A DNA stretch of 64,000 nt from Desulforhabdus sp. TSK (GCF_022836495.1 NZ_BQXM01000014.1:1-64000), one strand, 5' to 3'; positions 33,370 through 43,485 are shown, counted from the first letter of the stretch. Numbers and translations are program-made. Notes: generated by a model from the sequence alone, not told the origin.

Positions 33370-35082
33370 TCAGGCGTTTGGAGTCCACACTTCGAAAGGC
33401 CATCCGACCAGTCCGCCCTCGATATAGCTGACACGGTCGAAACCGGCCCCATTGAGGATACGCTGGGCTTCATAACCGCGCATGCTCACTTTGCAGAACG
33501 CGAAGATCTCCTTGTCCCGGGGCAGCTGGTCCAGTTTTCCCCGCAGGGCTCCCAGGGGAATGTGAACCACCAGCTTCTCGTAGGGCATGCGCATCATCTG
33601 GAATTCATCAGGGGTTCGCACGTCGAGGAGCAGGATGTCCTCCCCGCTCTCCAGGCGCCGCCTGGCCTCCAGGGGAGGAATCCCTCGGGCAATGCCGTTG
33701 AGCTTGTTCAAGAGCAGATGCGCCGTGACGGCGAGGGGATCGATGGGCGGAGCGTAGGGGGGCGCATAGCCAAGGTCGATGTTGCCCACCTGGTCCACGG
33801 TGGCACCAAAGAAAATGGCACCGGCCGCCACATCCAAACGCTTGGAGGCATCCCCCATACCGACGACCTGGACACCCAGCAGCTTGCGGGAGCGGCGACA
33901 CGCCACCATTTTGATCACCAGAGGTTTGCTCTGGGGCACATAGTGGGGGAGGTCGGGTCCGGCCCAGATGGCCGTCTCCACATCGGGATAGAGCTGGCGA
34001 GCCTGCTTTTCCGTCAGGCCCGTCCGGCCCAGGGTGACATCGAAGGCCCGGCAGACGCCAGTACCCGTGATGCCCACGAAGGGCTCGGCCACCCCTGCGA
34101 TATGATCGGCTATGACCCGGCCGTGTTTGTTGGAGGTCGATCCCAGGGGGACAAACATGGCATCCTTTATTTCCGGGTAGGCGGCATGGTTCACGACGCA
34201 GTCCCCGCCGGCATAAATGTCGGGGTCGCTCGTCTGGCAATATCCGTTGATGACGATGCCTCCCCGGGGATGGCAGGCAAGCCCGGCCTCCCGGGCCAGC
34301 TCATCATTGGGGCGGACTCCCACGCCCACCAGCACGAGGTCGGCCTCTATCGTTTGCTTGTCCGTCTGGACGGAAGCGACTTTCCCCTCCTTCCCCTGCA
34401 CCGAAAGGACCTTCTCCCCCAGGACGAGGCGAACACCCTTCTGGCGGAGCTGCTTGGCGGCAAGAGTGGCCATGTCGTAATCCAGAAACTGGGGCATGAT
34501 CTGATCGAAGATTTCCACCATGGTGACTTCCAGGCCTCGACGCACCAGGGCTTCGGCCATTTCCACCCCGATGTAGCCCGCCCCGATGATGACGGCCCTG
34601 CGCAGCTTCTGCCCTTCGATCTCCGCCACCATGCTCTCGGCGTCGTCCGGGTGCCGCATGTACCAGACATGCGCGAGCTCCAGCCCCGGGATGGGTGGCT
34701 GAATGGGCCGGCTGCCCGTCGCGAGAACCAGCTTGTCATAGGGAACATCCCGCTCGTCCCCCGTGTCGAGATGCTTCACACGGACCGTTTTGGCCTCCCT
34801 GCTGATGCGGGTGGCCTCCAGCCGCGTCAGGGTCTTGAACCCCTTCGCCTTCTCGAAGAATGCGGCATCCCGCAGTACGCCGACGGGCGTCTCGCTCACC
34901 ATGCTGATTTCCGGATACATTCCCTCGACATAATAGGGGAGCCCGCAAGCACCGTACGAAACCAGACGGCCACGTTCAATCATGGTGACATCCGCATCGG
35001 GGATCAACCGCTTCAAACGCGACGCACTCTTGGGTCCGCAAGCCACTCCACCAATGATCAAAACACGGAGCTGATTTTCCAT
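33370..35082 (-). CDS. CoA-disulfide reductase / NADH oxidase-type flavoprotein with rhodanese domain
   Basis: This 570-residue protein has an FAD site (IIGGVACGPKSASRL), redox cysteine C46 in SYGACGLPYY, the NAD site IIGAGYIGVEMAEAL, DIYAGGDCV and a dimerisation domain. A C-terminal rhodanese domain (about 470-570) carries a putative catalytic cysteine C530 in FCKVSMRG. The fusion type is known as CoADR-RHD or Npsr, which reduce CoA-disulfide, persulfide or polysulfide with NAD(P)H and fit sulfur-handling anaerobes. The ATG at 35082 is preceded by AGAAGGAGAAG-like sequence. It stands alone. Confidence 0.9.
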   Translation of the reverse strand: MENQLRVLIIGGVACGPKSASRLKRLIPDADVTMIERGRLVSYGACGLPYYVEGMYPEISMVSETPVGVLRDAAFFEKAKGFKTLTRLEATRISREAKTVRVKHLDTGDERDVPYDKLVLATGSRPIQPPIPGLELAHVWYMRHPDDAESMVAEIEGQKLRRAVIIGAGYIGVEMAEALVRRGLEVTMVEIFDQIMPQFLDYDMATLAAKQLRQKGVRLVLGEKVLSVQGKEGKVASVQTDKQTIEADLVLVGVGVRPNDELAREAGLACHPRGGIVINGYCQTSDPDIYAGGDCVVNHAAYPEIKDAMFVPLGSTSNKHGRVIADHIAGVAEPFVGITGTGVCRAFDVTLGRTGLTEKQARQLYPDVETAIWAGPDLPHYVPQSKPLVIKMVACRRSRKLLGVQVVGMGDASKRLDVAAGAIFFGATVDQVGNIDLGYAPPYAPPIDPLAVTAHLLLNKLNGIARGIPPLEARRRLESGEDILLLDVRTPDEFQMMRMPYEKLVVHIPLGALRGKLDQLPRDKEIFAFCKVSMRGYEAQRILNGAGFDRVSYIEGGLVGWPFEVWTPNA

Positions 35083-35461
35083 GACGCTCTTCTCCTTCTG
35101 GGTTGTCGGGATTGTTTTTCCAAAGGAAACCGTGAATAGGTCGATATTTTTCGTCCTCCATGCCCCTGGAAGTCAATCGAATTGGCAAATGATCCTATCA
35201 CAGAGTTGTAATGTAGTCTAGACGCGTGGTGCGCACGTCCTACAGGCCCACTCGTAGAAAGGAGATTTTGGGGTGCAGGGTTGATCTGCGACAGCTGATG
35301 GATCATACTGCCATTGTCCTCAAGGAATACACGGTCCCCCTTCACTCAGGAGGACGGAGCGTCGGGAGCACAGCGGCCGGGGTCGTTGGAGCAGGGGGCT
35401 TCCACCCCATCCAGAGCAAATTGGAGCGAACCCGGAGCTTTCCCATCGAGAGGAAGAGACG
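35083..35461. other. Divergent intergenic region
   Basis: This lies between the flavoprotein (minus) and the ABC operon (plus). No gene, repeat or clear promoter box pair can be supported. Confidence 0.4.
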
Positions 35462-36199
35462 TTGACCGATAAAGCCCTCCCCTCACTGGTTGACCCGAAG
35501 GTTGTATTCAGAGCACGCGGCGTGAGCAAGAGTTACCACATGGGTGCAGTGGAGGTGGTCGCCCTGCGCGACGTGGACCTCGATCTCTATGCCGGCGAAC
35601 TGGTGGTACTGCTCGGCCCTTCGGGCAGCGGGAAATCGACTCTCCTGAACATCCTGGGAGGGCTGGATGTGCCGACGAAGGGTACCGTCCGCTACCGCGA
35701 CCACGACCTCAGCGCTTTCGACGATGCCGCACTCACTCAGTACCGCAGGGACCACATCGGCTTCGTCTTTCAGTTCTACAACCTCATTCCCAGCCTGACG
35801 GCGCGGGAAAATGTGGCATTGGTCACCGAAATCGCTCAGCACCCCATGACACCCGAAGAGGCCCTGCGTTTGGTGAGCCTGGGGGAGCGCCTGGACCACT
35901 TCCCCGCACAGATGTCCGGAGGAGAGCAGCAGCGGGTGGCCATCGCGAGAGCCATCGCCAAGCGCCCCGACGTGCTGCTCTGCGACGAGCCGACCGGCGC
36001 CCTTGATGCTCAAACGGGTATCCTGGTACTGGAAGCCATCGACCGCATCAACCGGGAGTTGGGGACGACGACGGCCGTCATCACGCACAATGCCATCATT
36101 TCGGAAATGGCCGACCGGGTCATCCTCCTGTCGGGCGGCAGGATCGTCGACATCCGACGCAACGCGAAAAAGACCGCAGCGCGCGAGCTCGCCTGGTAG
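35462..36199 (+). CDS. ABC transporter ATPase (MacB/LolD type)
   Basis: This 245-residue ATPase has Walker [11 protein letters not shown]-loop [17 protein letters not shown], signature [14 protein letters not shown], Walker [12 protein letters not shown] and the H-loop [13 protein letters not shown] and the overall length are typical of the MacB/LolD/DevA family, which powers FtsX-type permeases. The start is TTG behind GAGGAAGAGAC. It is followed 5 bp later by the permease and then a HlyD-type adaptor, the standard three-part export arrangement. Confidence 0.92.
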   Translation: MTDKALPSLVDPKVVFRARGVSKSYHMGAVEVVALRDVDLDLYAGELVVLLGPSGSGKSTLLNILGGLDVPTKGTVRYRDHDLSAFDDAALTQYRRDHIGFVFQFYNLIPSLTARENVALVTEIAQHPMTPEEALRLVSLGERLDHFPAQMSGGEQQRVAIARAIAKRPDVLLCDEPTGALDAQTGILVLEAIDRINRELGTTTAVITHNAIISEMADRVILLSGGRIVDIRRNAKKTAARELAW

Positions 36200-36204
36200 T
36201 CGTC

Positions 36205-37548
36205 ATGAACGCTCTCCATCGAAAGCTCGTGCGCGATCTCCTGCAGATGAAAGGGCAGGCCTTCGCCATCTCCCTCGTCATGGCCTGCGGGATTGCGGTC
36301 TTTGTCATGTCTCTCACTACCTTGGCGTCCCTGGAAACGGCTCGGGAAGCCTATTACGACCGCTACCGTTTCGCGCAGGTTTTTGCCCACCTCAAGCGGG
36401 CCCCCGACCCGCTCAGGGAGCGCATTGCGGCGATCCCCGGCGTCTCGCGGGTGGACGCCCGCGTGGTCGTGGACGTGACTCTCGATATCCCGGGCATGGG
36501 CGAGCCGGCTGTCGGAAGACTCGTCTCCATCAAAGGCGGTTCCGGCAGCAGCTTGAACCGCCTCCACATTCGGAAGGGGCGCCCCATCGAAGCCGGCCGA
36601 AGGGGAGAGGCCCTCGTCAGCGAACCATTCGCCCAAGCCCACGGTTTCAATCCCGGGGATACGGTCCGCGCCGTCATCAACGGCCGCCTCGACACCCTGA
36701 AGATCGTCGGGATCGCCATATCACCCGAATTCATCTATCAGCTCCGGGCCGGGGACATCGTGCCCGATGACAGGCGCTTCGGGGTATTCTGGCTGGATCA
36801 CGAGGAGCTCTCCACCGCGTACGGCCTGGAAGGGGCCTTCAACGACATCTGCCTCTCCCTCATGCCCGGCGCCCTGGAGCCCGAGGTTCTGCACAGGCTG
36901 GATCACCTCATCGAGCCTTACGGGGGGCTGGGGTCCTACGGCCGGGAGGATCAGTTCTCTCACCGGCTGATCTCCGACGAAATGAAGCAGCTGCGCGGCA
37001 TGAGCATCATCCCTCCCTCCATCTTCCTGTCTATCGCTGCTTTCATCATCCATGTCGTCCTCTCGCGCCTCATCCACACCCAGCGCGAGCAGATCGCCAC
37101 CCTGAAGGCTTTCGGGTACAGCAGGTTTGAAATCGGACTCCATTACCTGAAGTTCGCCCTCGCCATCACGACGGGGGGCTCCCTGCTGGGAACGGGCATG
37201 GGAATATGGCTCGGGCAGGGCCTCACGGAGCTTTACGCCCGGTATTTTCGCTTCCCCGCTTTTTCCTACCACCTGGACCCCCTGGCCATCTGCCTTGCGC
37301 TCCTCATGGGGGGAGCCGCGGCCGGACTCGGTATCCTGAACGCCGTGCATCGCGCGGCGCGCCTGGCTCCGGCGGAAGCCATGCGCCCGGAGCCTCCCGC
37401 AAGGTACACGCCCACGGTGTTGGAACGTCTGGGCCTGCAGCGCTTCTTTTCGCCACCGCTGCGCATGATCCTGAGGCAGCTGGAGCGGCGCCCCCTGCAC
37501 GAAATCAGGCACCTTCCCGGAGTTCGCCGGGCCGAGCCCTTTCGGAGC
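36205..37548 (+). pseudogene. FtsX/MacB-type permease, truncated by deletion
   Basis: The first 430 residues are normal for this family: a membrane segment (FAISLVMACGIAVFVMSLTTLA), a large periplasmic loop, then IFLSIAAFIIHVVLSRLIHTQREQIATLKAFG and two more membrane segments ending in PAEAMRPEPP. After LRQLERRPL the sequence jumps to EIRHLPGVRRAEPFR, which belongs to the second periplasmic domain. It then enters the adaptor gene in a different frame. The second half with its membrane segments is missing, and the frame remains open by chance to 38160. Transport function is probably lost. Confidence 0.75.
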
Positions 37549-37597
37549 GGCCATCCCGCTCGGACTGGCGCTCGGCCGTGGGCTCGCAGCCCTCACG

Positions 37598-38674
37598 GTG
37601 TGGACGGTGGAAGACGACGGCAAGACGCGCATCAAGGAGCGTTACACCGTGTCGGCACCGCTCCCCGGGAGATTGCTCCGCATCGCCCTCGACCCGGGGG
37701 ACAAGGTCGAGGCCGCAAAGACCCTCATCGCCGTCATCGAGCCCACCGCCCCCGATCTCCTGGACGTTCGGACGACGGCCGAGGCGGAAGCCCGCGTACG
37801 GGCGGCCGAGGCGGCCAAAGAAAAGGCACAGCACGCTCTGAAACGGGCCCAGGCGGAGCAGGAGCGGGCCGTGGTCCATTTGAAGCGCCTGAAGCAGGCC
37901 CTGGAGCGACGCGCCGTCTCCCTGCAGGATGTGGACGATGCCGAGGCCAGAGAGCGCATGGCTTCGGAGGAGGTCCGGGCGGAACAGTCCGGCATCCAGG
38001 TGGCGGAATTCGAGCTGGAACAGACCAGGGCGGCACTGCTGCTCCTGAAATCCTATGCCCGCCAGGGTCCGAGCCGCACGCGCTTCGATGTCTATTCGCC
38101 CATATCGGGGACGGTTTTCCGTGTCTTCCAGGAGAGCGAGGCGGTTGTTCCCGCCAATGAGCGGCTGGTGGAACTGGGAGATCCGGGGGACCTGGAGGTC
38201 GAGGTGGATTTCCTCTCCACCGATGCCGTGAAGGTCAAACCCGGCGCGAAGGCCTACCTCGATCGCTGGGGGGGAGACGGTTCACTCCTGGGACGCGTGC
38301 GGCTCGTGGAGCCGTCGGGCTTCACGAAAATTTCGGCCCTGGGAGTGGAGGAGCAGCGGGTCAACGTCATCATCGATTTTACCGAGCCCAGGGAGAAATG
38401 GACCCGCCTGGGGGATGCCTTCCGGGTGGATGTCCGCATCGTCGTCGCCGAAGCCGAAAATGTGCTGAAGGTCCCGGCCGGGGCGCTCTTCAGGCAGGCA
38501 GGCGCATGGAGCGTGTTCGTGGTCCAAAACGGCAGGGCGCACCTGCGGCCCGTTGAAATCGGGATGCAAAACGACATCGAGGCGGAAGTGCTCCGGGGGC
38601 TCGACGAGGGCGCCACGGTGATCGCCTACCCGAGCGACAAGATCAGGGACCATGTGTCCGTAAGGCCTCGATAA
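37598..38674 (+). CDS. HlyD/MacA-type periplasmic adaptor, 5' end altered
   Basis: From WTVEDDGKTRIKERYTVSAPLPGRLLRI the frame is a membrane-fusion protein. It has a lipoyl half-motif, a coiled-coil hairpin of about 110 residues (EAEARVRAAEAAKEKAQHALKRAQ...), the returning half PISGTVFRVFQESEAVVPANE, a beta-barrel domain and the C terminus VIAYPSDKIRDHVSVRPR. The usual N-terminal anchor and VDxxxVxRG strand are missing. Upstream in the same frame lies IPLGLALGRGLAALTV, a short hydrophobic stretch that may be residual permease sequence. Start GTG 37598 is a guess without a ribosome site. This is the 3' partner of the deletion that removed half the permease. Confidence 0.75.
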   Translation: MWTVEDDGKTRIKERYTVSAPLPGRLLRIALDPGDKVEAAKTLIAVIEPTAPDLLDVRTTAEAEARVRAAEAAKEKAQHALKRAQAEQERAVVHLKRLKQALERRAVSLQDVDDAEARERMASEEVRAEQSGIQVAEFELEQTRAALLLLKSYARQGPSRTRFDVYSPISGTVFRVFQESEAVVPANERLVELGDPGDLEVEVDFLSTDAVKVKPGAKAYLDRWGGDGSLLGRVRLVEPSGFTKISALGVEEQRVNVIIDFTEPREKWTRLGDAFRVDVRIVVAEAENVLKVPAGALFRQAGAWSVFVVQNGRAHLRPVEIGMQNDIEAEVLRGLDEGATVIAYPSDKIRDHVSVRPR

Positions 38675-38790
38675 AATATTCCGTTGAGATTCTCAAGAAA
38701 GTCCTGATTGACAAAACAAAAGAGCATGTTTCATTTTAGAACAGCTGATAGGCTTTCGAAAACTCTATTGCAGTGTAGAGGAGCGTGAAT

Positions 38791-38979
38791 ATGAACACAG
38801 CCAAGCAGGATGTCGAATCTTTGTTGCAGAAGCTGCCGGATGACTGTACGTTGGAGGACATTCAGTACCATCTATATGTGATTGAGAAAATCCGCAGAGG
38901 CATCCAGGCAGCGGACACGCACGGCACCCTCACCCAGGAAGAGGTCGAAAGGCGGCTGAGCGCATGGACTACGAAGTAG
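38791..38979 (+). CDS. Small antitoxin of a ParE/RelE pair
   Basis: This 62-residue acidic protein (MNTAKQDVESLLQKLPDDCTLEDIQYHLYVIEKIRRGI...TLTQEEVERRLSAW) matches the short antitoxins paired with RelE/ParE toxins in many genomes. GAGGAG lies 5-7 bp before the ATG at 38791. Its 3' end overlaps the toxin gene by 16 bp. No attC-like site flanks the pair. Confidence 0.82.
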   Translation: MNTAKQDVESLLQKLPDDCTLEDIQYHLYVIEKIRRGIQAADTHGTLTQEEVERRLSAWTTK

Positions 38980-39266
38980 CGTGGTCCCCTGCGGCATTGG
39001 AAGATGTTGAATCACTCGCGGACTACATCGCAAAGGGCTCGAAGTTTTACGCCGGCGCCGTTGTAGACAAGCTCCTGGATACTGCAAGAAGACTGAAAGA
39101 TTTTCCATTAGCAGGACGGATCGTACCCGAGTTCGAGGACGAAACGATCCGAGAGCGCTTTGTCTACAACTATAGACTCATTTATCGCCTGCACACCAAA
39201 CACATCACCATCCTTGCCGTAATTCACGGCAAACGCCTTCTTGACTCCCTCGACGATAGAATTTAG
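38964..39266 (+). CDS. ParE/RelE-family toxin
   Basis: This 100-residue protein has the family fold: MDYEVAWSPAALEDVESLADYIAKGS, the PLAGRIVPEFEDETIRERFVYNYRLIYRL block and a final strand ITILAVIHGKRLL. RERFVYNYRLIYR is the usual ParE/RelE core. ParE toxins poison gyrase and RelE toxins cleave mRNA; sequence alone does not choose between them. Overlap with the antitoxin gene implies coupled translation. Confidence 0.88.
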   Translation: MDYEVAWSPAALEDVESLADYIAKGSKFYAGAVVDKLLDTARRLKDFPLAGRIVPEFEDETIRERFVYNYRLIYRLHTKHITILAVIHGKRLLDSLDDRI

Positions 39267-39371
39267 TGGTCTCGAGGGATGACCCAGCGATGAAATGGAC
39301 CCGCCGAACGTTGCGAAGAAGCTGATGGATACCGAGATGACCTTATTTCAATCCACACATGGAGGCACGTT

Positions 39372-40619
39372 GTGAGCCACCTCATCGAATCGCCTGAAGC
39401 CGTGGGGGTCAGCTCCGAGCGTCTCGCGCGCATCAGACCTGTCATGCAGTCGTACGTGGATCACCGGGGGTTTGCCGGGATAAGCACCCTGCTGGCCCGA
39501 CGTGGGCGCATCGTTCATTGGGAGCAGGTCGGCTGGCAGGACCGGGAAAGTGCGACTCCCCTGGCGCCGGACACGATCTTCCGCATTTATTCCCTGACCA
39601 AGCCCATCGTCTGCGCCGCCTTCATGACCCTTTACGAAGAGGGGCGGTTCCAGCTGTATGAGGCCGTGTCCAAATTTCTTCCGGCTTTCAAAAAGGTGCG
39701 TGTGCTGGCAGAGACAACTCCCGGCGATAGACGTGAAGCCGACCTCGTCCGCCCCATCCTCCTTCGCGATCTGCTCACCCACACAGCGGGGCTGACCTAC
39801 AGCTGCTTTGAAGAATCCCCCGTGAGCGAACTGTACCGACAGGCCCGTCTCCAGTGCGACGCCGGCCGTACGCTGGGAGAGATGGTGAGTGAGCTGGCGC
39901 GGATGCCCCTGGCATACCAGCCCGGTACCCGGTGGCATTACAGCATGTCCATCGACGTCATCGGCCATCTCATCGAGGTCATTTCCGGCCGACCGCTCCA
40001 GGATTTTCTAAAAGAGCGTATTTTTGCGCCCCTGGGCATGACCGACACGGGATTCTCCGTTCCGCCCGAGCAGCGGGACCGCCTCGCCACCATGTACGGA
40101 CACCCGGATATCGCCGTCACCACATGGAGACAGGCCCTCAAAGCCTGGAAACAGGGCTGCAACGAGCGCATCGACGTGGAAGAAACCTACCCCTCGACCC
40201 ACGGAGGAGCCTTCGCCCGCGGCGGCCACGGCCTCTTCTCCACGGTGAAGGACTATTGGCGTTTTGCCCAGATGCTGCTCAACGGCGGAGAGCTGGAGGG
40301 GGTGCGCATCCTCGGGCCTAAAACCGTCGCATTCATGCACCTGAGCCACCTGCCGCCGGCCCTGCTGCCTTTCGAGATTGCCGGAATCCCCATGCACGGC
40401 TATGGCTTCGGCCTGGGATCCCGGGTGCTCTTGAACGTCGCCGAATCCTCTCTGCCGGGCTCGGTCGGTGAATTTGGATGGTCCGGAGCGGCCAAGACCC
40501 ACTTTTGGGTCGATCCCAGGGAAGAGTTGATCGGCATCCTGATGGCCCAGTTTATGTTCGGTTTTCGACTCCCGGAAAAGGATTTTCACGTCCTCGCCTA
40601 TCAGGCGCTGCTGGACTGA
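39372..40619 (+). CDS. Beta-lactamase-fold serine hydrolase (EstB-like)
   Basis: This 415-residue protein has the penicillin-binding/beta-lactamase superfamily motifs: S74-x-x-K77 in YSLTKPI, a Tyr motif in HYSMSIDVIG (Y190), and the C-terminal region HARGGHGLFST / GWSGAAKTHFWVDP. No signal peptide is seen, so it is probably cytoplasmic, like esterase EstB-type members rather than secreted AmpC lactamases. Start GTG 39372 follows GGAGG by 6 bp. Likely an esterase or peptidase; lactam resistance is not implied. Confidence 0.88.
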   Translation: MSHLIESPEAVGVSSERLARIRPVMQSYVDHRGFAGISTLLARRGRIVHWEQVGWQDRESATPLAPDTIFRIYSLTKPIVCAAFMTLYEEGRFQLYEAVSKFLPAFKKVRVLAETTPGDRREADLVRPILLRDLLTHTAGLTYSCFEESPVSELYRQARLQCDAGRTLGEMVSELARMPLAYQPGTRWHYSMSIDVIGHLIEVISGRPLQDFLKERIFAPLGMTDTGFSVPPEQRDRLATMYGHPDIAVTTWRQALKAWKQGCNERIDVEETYPSTHGGAFARGGHGLFSTVKDYWRFAQMLLNGGELEGVRILGPKTVAFMHLSHLPPALLPFEIAGIPMHGYGFGLGSRVLLNVAESSLPGSVGEFGWSGAAKTHFWVDPREELIGILMAQFMFGFRLPEKDFHVLAYQALLD

Positions 40620-40648
40620 CAGGGAGTCCCCAGGAGGAGCAAGCTTCA

Positions 40649-43318
40649 ATGCATTGGCATCAAAAGAATATCGACAGGGTAGTGGAAGAGCTGGAATCCA
40701 CCCCTCAGGGCATTTCGTCGGAAGCAGCCCTCCATCGCCTCGAGAAATTCGGCCCCAACGCCCTCCAGGAGAAGAAGAAAAAGACTGCATTCAGGATATT
40801 CCTGGACCAGTTCATGGATTTCATGATCCTCATCCTCATGGCGGCCGCCGTGATTTCCGGCTTCATCGGCGAGCTGACCGACACCATCGCCATCCTTGTG
40901 ATTGTATTGCTCAATGCGGTCATCGGCTTCGTGCAGGAATACAGGGCCGAGAAAGCCATCGCCGCCCTTCAAAAAATGGCGGCCCCCTCCGCGACGGTCC
41001 TCAGGGACGGCTTGCCCGAAACCGTCTCGGCCACCGAGATCGTACCCGGCGATGTGGTCCTGCTGGAGGCAGGCATGATCGTTCCCGCCGATATGCGCAT
41101 CATGGAGTCCGCCCTTTTGAAGGTGGAAGAGGCTGCCCTCACGGGGGAATCCATCCCCATCGACAAGCATGCCCTTGCCCTTCATGACCCCCTCCTCGCC
41201 ACGGGTGATCGCAAGAACATGGCCTACAAGGGGACGTTCGTGACCTATGGACGCGGTGCGGGGATTGTCGTGGCGACGGGAATGGAAACGGAGCTGGGCC
41301 GGATCGCCGCCATGCTCCAGGAAGAAAAGGAAGTCAAAACCCCTCTCCAAAAGAGGCTCGCCGTCTTCGGCCGGAGGCTGGCCCTCATCGTCCTGGTCAT
41401 CTGTGCCATTGTCTTCGGCGCAGGCTACCTGCGGGGAGAACCGCCTTTCATCATGCTGCTGACGGCTATTTCCCTGGCGGTTGCCGCCATCCCGGAAGCC
41501 CTTCCCGCCGTCATCACCATCGCCCTGGCCCTCGGAGCCAAGAAGCTGGTGAAACAAAACGCCCTCATCAGGAAGCTCCCCGCCGTCGAGACTCTGGGGT
41601 CGGTGACCTATATCTGCTCGGACAAGACGGGAACCCTGACTCTCAACAAGATGACCGTGTCGGAAATTTACGTGGACAGTCAGAGGGTTACGGCGGCGGA
41701 CCTGGATGAGGACACACTTCGGACGGACGTTTCGTCAGCTCCCCATCTCCAGTGCTCCCCTTCCTGCGAGCTTCTCAGGGCATTGGCATTGAGCAATGAC
41801 GCTCAGCGGGGGACCCACGACCTGGTATTGGGCGATCCCACGGAAATCGCCCTGTTCAACATCGCCAGGGACCATGGGTTCCATAAGGAAGCTCTGGAAG
41901 CCCATTTCCCGCGAGTGGCGGAAATCCCGTTCGATTCCGAAAGAAAGTGCATGACCACCTTTCACCGGCTGCCGCCTTCGGCCGAAAGCAGGGAGGCATT
42001 CGTCTCCTATACGAAAGGAGCCATGGACGTACTCATCCCACTGTCGGATACAATCCTGACCTCCGACGGGCTCCGGACTTTGGACGCGGAAGAGCTCCTG
42101 TCAACCAATGAAAAGATGGCGGCCGACGGGTTGAGGGTCCTCTGCATCGCCATGAAGCGATGGGATTGCCTTCCCGAGGATCTCTCACCTGAAACGGCGG
42201 AAAGGGGGCTCACGGTTCTGGGACTTACCGGAATGATGGACCCCCCCCGGGAGGAGGCCAAAGAAGCCGTCGCCCTGTGCAAGACGGCGGGCATCATCCC
42301 TGTCATGATCACCGGAGACCATCCCCTCACGGCCACGACCATCGCCCGGGAGCTGGGCATCATCGAGGATGGTGCGGAAATGACCCTCACGGGACGGGAG
42401 CTGGATGAGCTCTCCCTGGAGGAATTCGAAGAGAAGGTGGAACATATCCGCGTTTACGCCCGGGTGGCCCCCGAACAGAAATTAAAGATCGTGAAAGCCC
42501 TCCAGGACAGGGGACAGTTCGTGGCCATGACGGGCGACGGGGTGAACGACGCGCCGGCCTTGAAGCGGGCGGACATCGGCATTGCCATGGGCATCACCGG
42601 AACGGACGTTTCCAAGGAAGCGGCGCACATGATCCTTCTGGACGATAATTTCGCCACCATCGTGAAGACCATTCGGGAGGGCCGACGCATCTTCGAAAAT
42701 ATCCGTCGATTCATCAAGTACATCATGACGAGCAATTCCGGGGAGCTCTGGACCATCTTCCTTGCTCCCTTCTTTGGCCTTCCCATTCCTCTGCTGCCCA
42801 TTCATATCCTCTGGATCAACCTGGTCACCGATGGGGCCCCGGCTCTTGCACTCGCGGCGGAGCCTCCCGAAAAGGGGGTCATGAAACGCCCGCCGCGGCA
42901 CCCCCGGGAAGGCATTTTCGCTCACGGTCTCGGCATCCACATCCTGTGGGTTGGACTCCTGATGGGCTGCGTCTGCCTGCTGGCCCAGGCCTGGGCCATC
43001 CGGACGGAGCATGTCCACTGGCAAACCATGGTCTTTACGGTCCTGTGCTTGAGCCAGATGGGAAATCTCCTGGCCATAAGATCAGAAAGAGAGTCCCTTT
43101 TTACCCAGGGGCTGCTCTCCAACCTGCCGTTGCTCGGGGCTTTTCTCCTGACCGTCGCCCTCCAGGTGGCAACGGTGTATGTGCCCTTCCTGAACCCCAT
43201 CTTCAAGACAGAGCCCCTGACCTTGCCTGAACTGGGGCTGACACTCGGGCTGTCTTCCATCGTCTTCTTCGCCGTCGAGATGGAGAAATGGATCAAGCGG
43301 AGGCGAAAGGTTTTGTGA
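40649..43318 (+). CDS. P-type cation ATPase (P2, Ca2+-type)
   Basis: This 889-residue pump has the actuator motif LTGES, the ion-site helix PEALPAVITIAL (family usually PEGLP), phosphorylated D325 in CSDKTGTL, the nucleotide domain, and hinge TGDGVNDAPALKRADIGIAMG. About ten membrane segments end with the C-terminal bundle including LPIHILWINLVTDGAPALALA. This is the P2A layout of Ca2+ or Mn2+ pumps. AGGAGGAGC precedes the ATG by 7 bp. It starts 29 bp after the hydrolase gene. Confidence 0.92.
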   Translation: MHWHQKNIDRVVEELESTPQGISSEAALHRLEKFGPNALQEKKKKTAFRIFLDQFMDFMILILMAAAVISGFIGELTDTIAILVIVLLNAVIGFVQEYRAEKAIAALQKMAAPSATVLRDGLPETVSATEIVPGDVVLLEAGMIVPADMRIMESALLKVEEAALTGESIPIDKHALALHDPLLATGDRKNMAYKGTFVTYGRGAGIVVATGMETELGRIAAMLQEEKEVKTPLQKRLAVFGRRLALIVLVICAIVFGAGYLRGEPPFIMLLTAISLAVAAIPEALPAVITIALALGAKKLVKQNALIRKLPAVETLGSVTYICSDKTGTLTLNKMTVSEIYVDSQRVTAADLDEDTLRTDVSSAPHLQCSPSCELLRALALSNDAQRGTHDLVLGDPTEIALFNIARDHGFHKEALEAHFPRVAEIPFDSERKCMTTFHRLPPSAESREAFVSYTKGAMDVLIPLSDTILTSDGLRTLDAEELLSTNEKMAADGLRVLCIAMKRWDCLPEDLSPETAERGLTVLGLTGMMDPPREEAKEAVALCKTAGIIPVMITGDHPLTATTIARELGIIEDGAEMTLTGRELDELSLEEFEEKVEHIRVYARVAPEQKLKIVKALQDRGQFVAMTGDGVNDAPALKRADIGIAMGITGTDVSKEAAHMILLDDNFATIVKTIREGRRIFENIRRFIKYIMTSNSGELWTIFLAPFFGLPIPLLPIHILWINLVTDGAPALALAAEPPEKGVMKRPPRHPREGIFAHGLGIHILWVGLLMGCVCLLAQAWAIRTEHVHWQTMVFTVLCLSQMGNLLAIRSERESLFTQGLLSNLPLLGAFLLTVALQVATVYVPFLNPIFKTEPLTLPELGLTLGLSSIVFFAVEMEKWIKRRRKVL

Positions 43319-43387
43319 ATTCCATAACCTACGTACGACAACAAAACATTGCTCTCCCGTGTAGGGTGGGCTTTGCCCGCCAACGAT

Positions 43388-43485
43388 GTTGACTTAACCA
43401 ACTTTCGTCATTCCGGCGAAAGCCGGAATCCAACAAAATTAAGACTTTTTGGACCCCGGTTTCCCCCGGGGTGACGTTAAGTCAA
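43388..43485. repeat. GTTGACTTAAC-bounded palindromic element, copy c
   Basis: This is the best-preserved copy: perfect 11-bp terminal inverted repeats GTTGACTTAAC / GTTAAGTCAAC enclose two hairpins (TTCCGGCgaaaGCCGGAA and a CCCCGG/CCGGGG pair). It is nested between GGTGGGCTTTGCCCGCC (43366) and GGTGGGCAAAGCCCACC-type (43530) inverted sequences, another small repeat family. Confidence 0.65.

Noticed and set aside
38791-39266. Integron cassette for the ParE/RelE pair at 38.8 kb
   Set aside because: No AAC/GTT-bounded palindrome was found before or after this pair, unlike the pairs at 0.5, 2.5 and 57.2 kb.
39372-40619. Beta-lactam resistance enzyme
   Set aside because: The SxxK fold is present, but there is no signal peptide and the motifs fit cytoplasmic EstB-like esterases. 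Resistance should not be inferred.
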